A DNA stretch of 64,000 nt from Pseudomonas sp. JM0905a. GTDB taxonomy: Bacteria; Pseudomonadota; Gammaproteobacteria; Pseudomonadales; Pseudomonadaceae. The notes under the pieces were generated by a model, which saw only the letters and a list, made by a program, of their open reading frames with translations, was not told the DNA's origin and made no database searches. The stretch spans positions 1-64,000 of the forward strand of contig NZ_JACXBU010000015.1 of assembly GCF_014700075.1 (NCBI RefSeq), written 5' to 3'. Positions 61,671 to 64,000 of this stretch are shown piece after piece. Numbering within the stretch: position 1 is the stretch's first letter; each line of letters begins with the position of its first letter. A program made the translations under genes and the position numbers.

Positions 61671-62555
61671 TTACTCCACAAACAACTTCTGCACCACCGA
61701 GAAGTCTTTCTTGCCCTTGCCCTGCTTGAGCAGCAGCCGATAGATCTGCAGCGCCAGGGCGCCCATGGGCGTGCTGGAGAGGCTGACCTGCGCGGTTTCC
61801 TGGGCGAGCCCCAGGTCCTTGGCCATCAGCTCGGCCATGAAGCCCCCATCGTATTCCTTGCTTGCCGGCGCATTGGGCATCACCCCCGGCCAGGGGTTGT
61901 AGCGTTCCAGCACCCAGTTGCCGCCCGAACTCTGGCGCATGATCTCGGCGAGGATGGCCGGGTCCAGGCCATTGGCCACGCCCAGCGCCATGGACTCGGC
62001 GGTGCCGATCATCTGCACCGCCAGCAGCTGGTTGTTGCACACCTTGGCCACCTGGCCGGCACCGTCGGGGCCGGCATGGAAGATGTTCTTGCCCATGGAC
62101 TGGAAGATCGGCCGCGCCTTTTCCAGTGCCCCGGCTTCGCCCCCGACCATGAAGGTCAGGGTGCCGGCCGCGGCTCCGGCGGTGCCGCCGGAAACCGGTG
62201 CGTCCAGTAGCTCGATGCCGCGGGCCTTCGCCGCCGCGTGAACCTTGCGCGCGGACTCCGGGGCGATGGTGGAGCATTCCAGCAGTAGGCTGCCGGTGGC
62301 GATGGACTCCAGCAACCCACCGTCGCCCAGCAACAGGCCTTCTACATGCCGGCTCGCCGGCAGCATGGTGATCACCACCTGGGCGCCATTGACCGCTTCC
62401 CGCGCATCCCTTGCGGGCTTGGCGCCCTCGGCCGCGAGCTCGTCGACGGCGGCTTGCACCAGGTCGTAGACCTTGAGGTCGTGGCCGGCCTTGAGCAGGT
62501 TGCGGGCCATGGGCAGGCCCATGTGGCCAAGTCCGATAAAGGCGATCTTGCTCAT
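61671..62555 (-). CDS. mmsB: 3-hydroxyisobutyrate dehydrogenase
   Basis: 294-residue beta-hydroxyacid dehydrogenase oxidising 3-hydroxyisobutyrate to methylmalonate semialdehyde with NAD. The Rossmann motif FIGLGHMGLPMARNLLKAGH, the substrate-binding DAPVSGGTAGAAAGTL and the catalytic lysine in GQVAKVCNNQ are intact. It follows the acyl-CoA hydrolase gene on the same strand (43-bp gap), which fits valine breakdown. The usual partner mmsA is not in the window. Confidence 0.92.
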   Translation of the reverse strand: MSKIAFIGLGHMGLPMARNLLKAGHDLKVYDLVQAAVDELAAEGAKPARDAREAVNGAQVVITMLPASRHVEGLLLGDGGLLESIATGSLLLECSTIAPESARKVHAAAKARGIELLDAPVSGGTAGAAAGTLTFMVGGEAGALEKARPIFQSMGKNIFHAGPDGAGQVAKVCNNQLLAVQMIGTAESMALGVANGLDPAILAEIMRQSSGGNWVLERYNPWPGVMPNAPASKEYDGGFMAELMAKDLGLAQETAQVSLSSTPMGALALQIYRLLLKQGKGKKDFSVVQKLFVE

Positions 62556-62598
62556 CGTGCTACTCCTTGGCCCGGCCGGGGCGGCGGCGGGCGGATTG

Positions 62599-63729
62599 TC
62601 AGAGATCGTCCAGCGGGTGCCGGCCGTCCCACACCGGCGTGAAATGGGCCTCGATCACCGCGCGAGGAATGGACGCTACATCCGGCCAGTGCCAGCGGGG
62701 GGCGTTGTCCTTGTCGATCAGGCGGGCGCGCACGCCTTCGGGGAATTCCGGATGACGGCAGCAGTTCAGGCTCATGGCGTATTCCATGCGGAACACCTCG
62801 GCCAGGGAGAGGTGCTTCGCCCGGCGGATCTGCTCCCACACCAGGTGCGCGGTGAGCGGGCAGCCGGCCGCCAGGGTCTTGGCGGCGCGGGCCAGCGGCA
62901 CATCGCTGTCGTGCTGCAAAGCGGTCATGGCCTTCCAGGCGGCGGGCAGGTCGGCTACGTCGAGCAGATCGTCAATGCGCTTGCGCCGTGGCAGCCACTG
63001 GGCTTCCGGCAGTTGGCCACGGGCCTCGTGCTCCAGGGCCTTGAACAGGCTGTTGAGCTGGACCTCGGGCTTGTCCTGCCAGTTGAGCTGGACCAGCCCG
63101 GCGAGCAGGGCGTCCTGCTGGTCTTCCAGCAGGAAACGGTCGGCCAGGTCGAGGTCGAGGGCGTCGTGGGCATTGATGGTGCCGGCACCCAGGCCGAGGA
63201 ACAGGCCGAGCTTGCCGGGCAGGCGGGCGAGGAACCAGCTGCCGCCGACGTCCGGGTACAGGCCGATGTTGATTTCCGGCATCCCCAGGCGGCTGGAGGG
63301 CGTGACGATGCGGATCGACGCGCCTTGCATCAGGCCCATGCCGCCACCCAGTACGTGGCCGTGGGCCCAGCAGATCAGCGGCTTGGGAAAGGTGTGGATG
63401 CGGTGGTCGAGGCGGTACTCATCGGCGAAGAAGCGGCCCGCCAGCGGCGGCACCACGCCAGGGTGTTCGCGGCAGGCATCCACCAGCTTGCGCACGTCGC
63501 CGCCAGCGCAGAAGGCCTTGGGGCCGTTGCCGCGCAGCAGCACGCAGACGATCTCCGGGTCTTCGGCCCAGGCACGCAGCCTGGCGTCCAGCGCCTCGAT
63601 CATCGGCAGGGACAGGGCGTTGAGGCTGGCCTCGGCATCCAGGCTGGCGATGCCGATGCGGGCGCCATGCAGGCCAATACGTTCTTCGAAACTCACATTC
63701 ATGGTCGTGTTCGTCCGGCTTTCGGTCAT
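62599..63729 (-). CDS. 3-hydroxyisobutyryl-CoA hydrolase-like crotonase-family protein
   Basis: 376 residues, the length of HIBCH-type enzymes rather than ordinary enoyl-CoA hydratases (about 260). Oxyanion-hole segments are GNGPKAFCAGGDVRKL and HGHVLGGGMGLMQGAS; the acidic region NIGLYPDVGGSW is typical of HIBCH. It probably hydrolyses 3-hydroxyisobutyryl-CoA in valine catabolism, feeding mmsB. The ATG at 63729 overlaps the upstream stop (ATGA), suggesting coupled translation; an internal ATG at 63702 is an alternative start. Confidence 0.86.
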   Translation of the reverse strand: MTESRTNTTMNVSFEERIGLHGARIGIASLDAEASLNALSLPMIEALDARLRAWAEDPEIVCVLLRGNGPKAFCAGGDVRKLVDACREHPGVVPPLAGRFFADEYRLDHRIHTFPKPLICWAHGHVLGGGMGLMQGASIRIVTPSSRLGMPEINIGLYPDVGGSWFLARLPGKLGLFLGLGAGTINAHDALDLDLADRFLLEDQQDALLAGLVQLNWQDKPEVQLNSLFKALEHEARGQLPEAQWLPRRKRIDDLLDVADLPAAWKAMTALQHDSDVPLARAAKTLAAGCPLTAHLVWEQIRRAKHLSLAEVFRMEYAMSLNCCRHPEFPEGVRARLIDKDNAPRWHWPDVASIPRAVIEAHFTPVWDGRHPLDDL

Positions 63730-64000
63730 TTGTTGCGCCAGTTCGGATTGCGCTTTTCCAGGAAGGCGTTGACGCCTTCGCGGGTGTCGTCGGCGTCGAA
63801 CAGGTCGACGAAACGCTCGCGTTCTTCCGGCAGCCAGCCGTTCGGCCCACGCTCCCGTGCCCCCTGGATCAGCGGCTTGATGGTGCGCACCGCCACCGGG
63901 CTCTGCCGCGCGACCTTGGCCGCCAGCAGAAGGGCAGTGCCACGGGCTTCGCCGCTGTCCACCACCTGTTCCACCAGGCCGATGCGCAGCGCGGTTTCAG
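63726..64000 (-). CDS. Enoyl-CoA hydratase/isomerase, C-terminal part only
   Basis: The last 91 codons, about, of a crotonase-family protein whose start lies beyond the right edge; the frame stays open to base 64000. The visible part (ALRIGLVEQVVDSGEARGTALL ... FLEKRNPNWR) shows the C-terminal helices typical of short enoyl-CoA hydratases, ending in a Pro-x-Trp sequence. Its stop overlaps the next gene by 4 bp. It probably hydrates methacrylyl-CoA or a similar enoyl-CoA in the same valine pathway. Confidence 0.85.
   Translation of the reverse strand, partial: ETALRIGLVEQVVDSGEARGTALLLAAKVARQSPVAVRTIKPLIQGARERGPNGWLPEERERFVDLFDADDTREGVNAFLEKRNPNWRNK

Overview
The window looks like a chromosomal segment of a Pseudomonas species. 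The DNA is GC-rich with typical Pseudomonas codon use. Gene families and order match the genus: gcvH/gcvP under a TyrR-like GcsR, glpR-glpD, and an argF / grxD / bfrB-bfd / peroxiredoxin / rnt-pyrC / motY / argG / gloA run that I recall as collinear with P. aeruginosa PAO1. A complete lap biofilm-adhesin locus is also present. The species is not determined. I see no rRNA, tRNA, CRISPR array, prophage, integrase or insertion sequence, so this is core or lineage-specific chromosome rather than a mobile island.

Layout. 1-3.1 kb: glycine cleavage genes gcvH-gcvP (gcvP cut by the left edge) behind a sigma-54 promoter, with the enhancer-binding regulator gene gcsR upstream. 3.1-10.1 kb: a LysR gene divergent from a catabolic operon of ureohydrolase, aldehyde dehydrogenase, a 57-residue membrane protein, an NCS1 permease and a choline-dehydrogenase-like GMC oxidoreductase. 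10.4-16.1 kb: alpha/beta hydrolase, glpD, glpR, ybaK and glpK (glycerol use), without glpF or glpM. 16.1-17.8 kb: an orphan solute-binding protein and a PhzF-family protein. 17.8-31.8 kb: argF with an overlapping ABC ATPase gene, a diguanylate cyclase, a lipoprotein, a molybdopterin oxidoreductase, grxD, bfrB/bfd, a 2-Cys peroxiredoxin, rnt-pyrC, motY, argG and gloA. 31.9-38.5 kb: a GAF/degenerate-GGDEF protein, modB-modC, a second diguanylate cyclase and a membrane-protein pair. 38.7-42.4 kb: a tyrosine-rich lipoprotein, a LysR gene, a metallo-beta-lactamase-fold alkylsulfatase-like enzyme and a small membrane protein. 42.7-61.6 kb: the lap locus. lapG and lapD face a 10.3-kb lapA adhesin gene, and lapE, lapB and lapC encode its type I secretion system. 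61.7-64 kb: a valine-degradation-type cluster (3-hydroxyisobutyrate dehydrogenase, 3-hydroxyisobutyryl-CoA hydrolase-like, enoyl-CoA hydratase), cut by the right edge.

How the parts work together. The lap genes form one circuit: LapD senses c-di-GMP and sequesters LapG, which otherwise cleaves LapA at a Thr-Ala-Ala-Gly site. A palindrome resembling a FleQ box sits in the lapA/lapE intergenic region. Two apparently intact diguanylate cyclases and one degenerate GGDEF protein lie in the same window. Several regulatory sites can be read directly: a sigma-54 promoter with two 18-bp palindromes (gcvH), GlpR operators (glpD and the start of ybaK), paired ArgR half-sites with identical 21-bp spacing (argF and argG), a Fur box (bfd), a sigma-28 promoter (motY), and AAnAAnAA Crc/Hfq-type motifs just ahead of several catabolic genes. 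Two families of structured intergenic repeats are present: three copies of a 98-bp element and two of a roughly 110-bp element.
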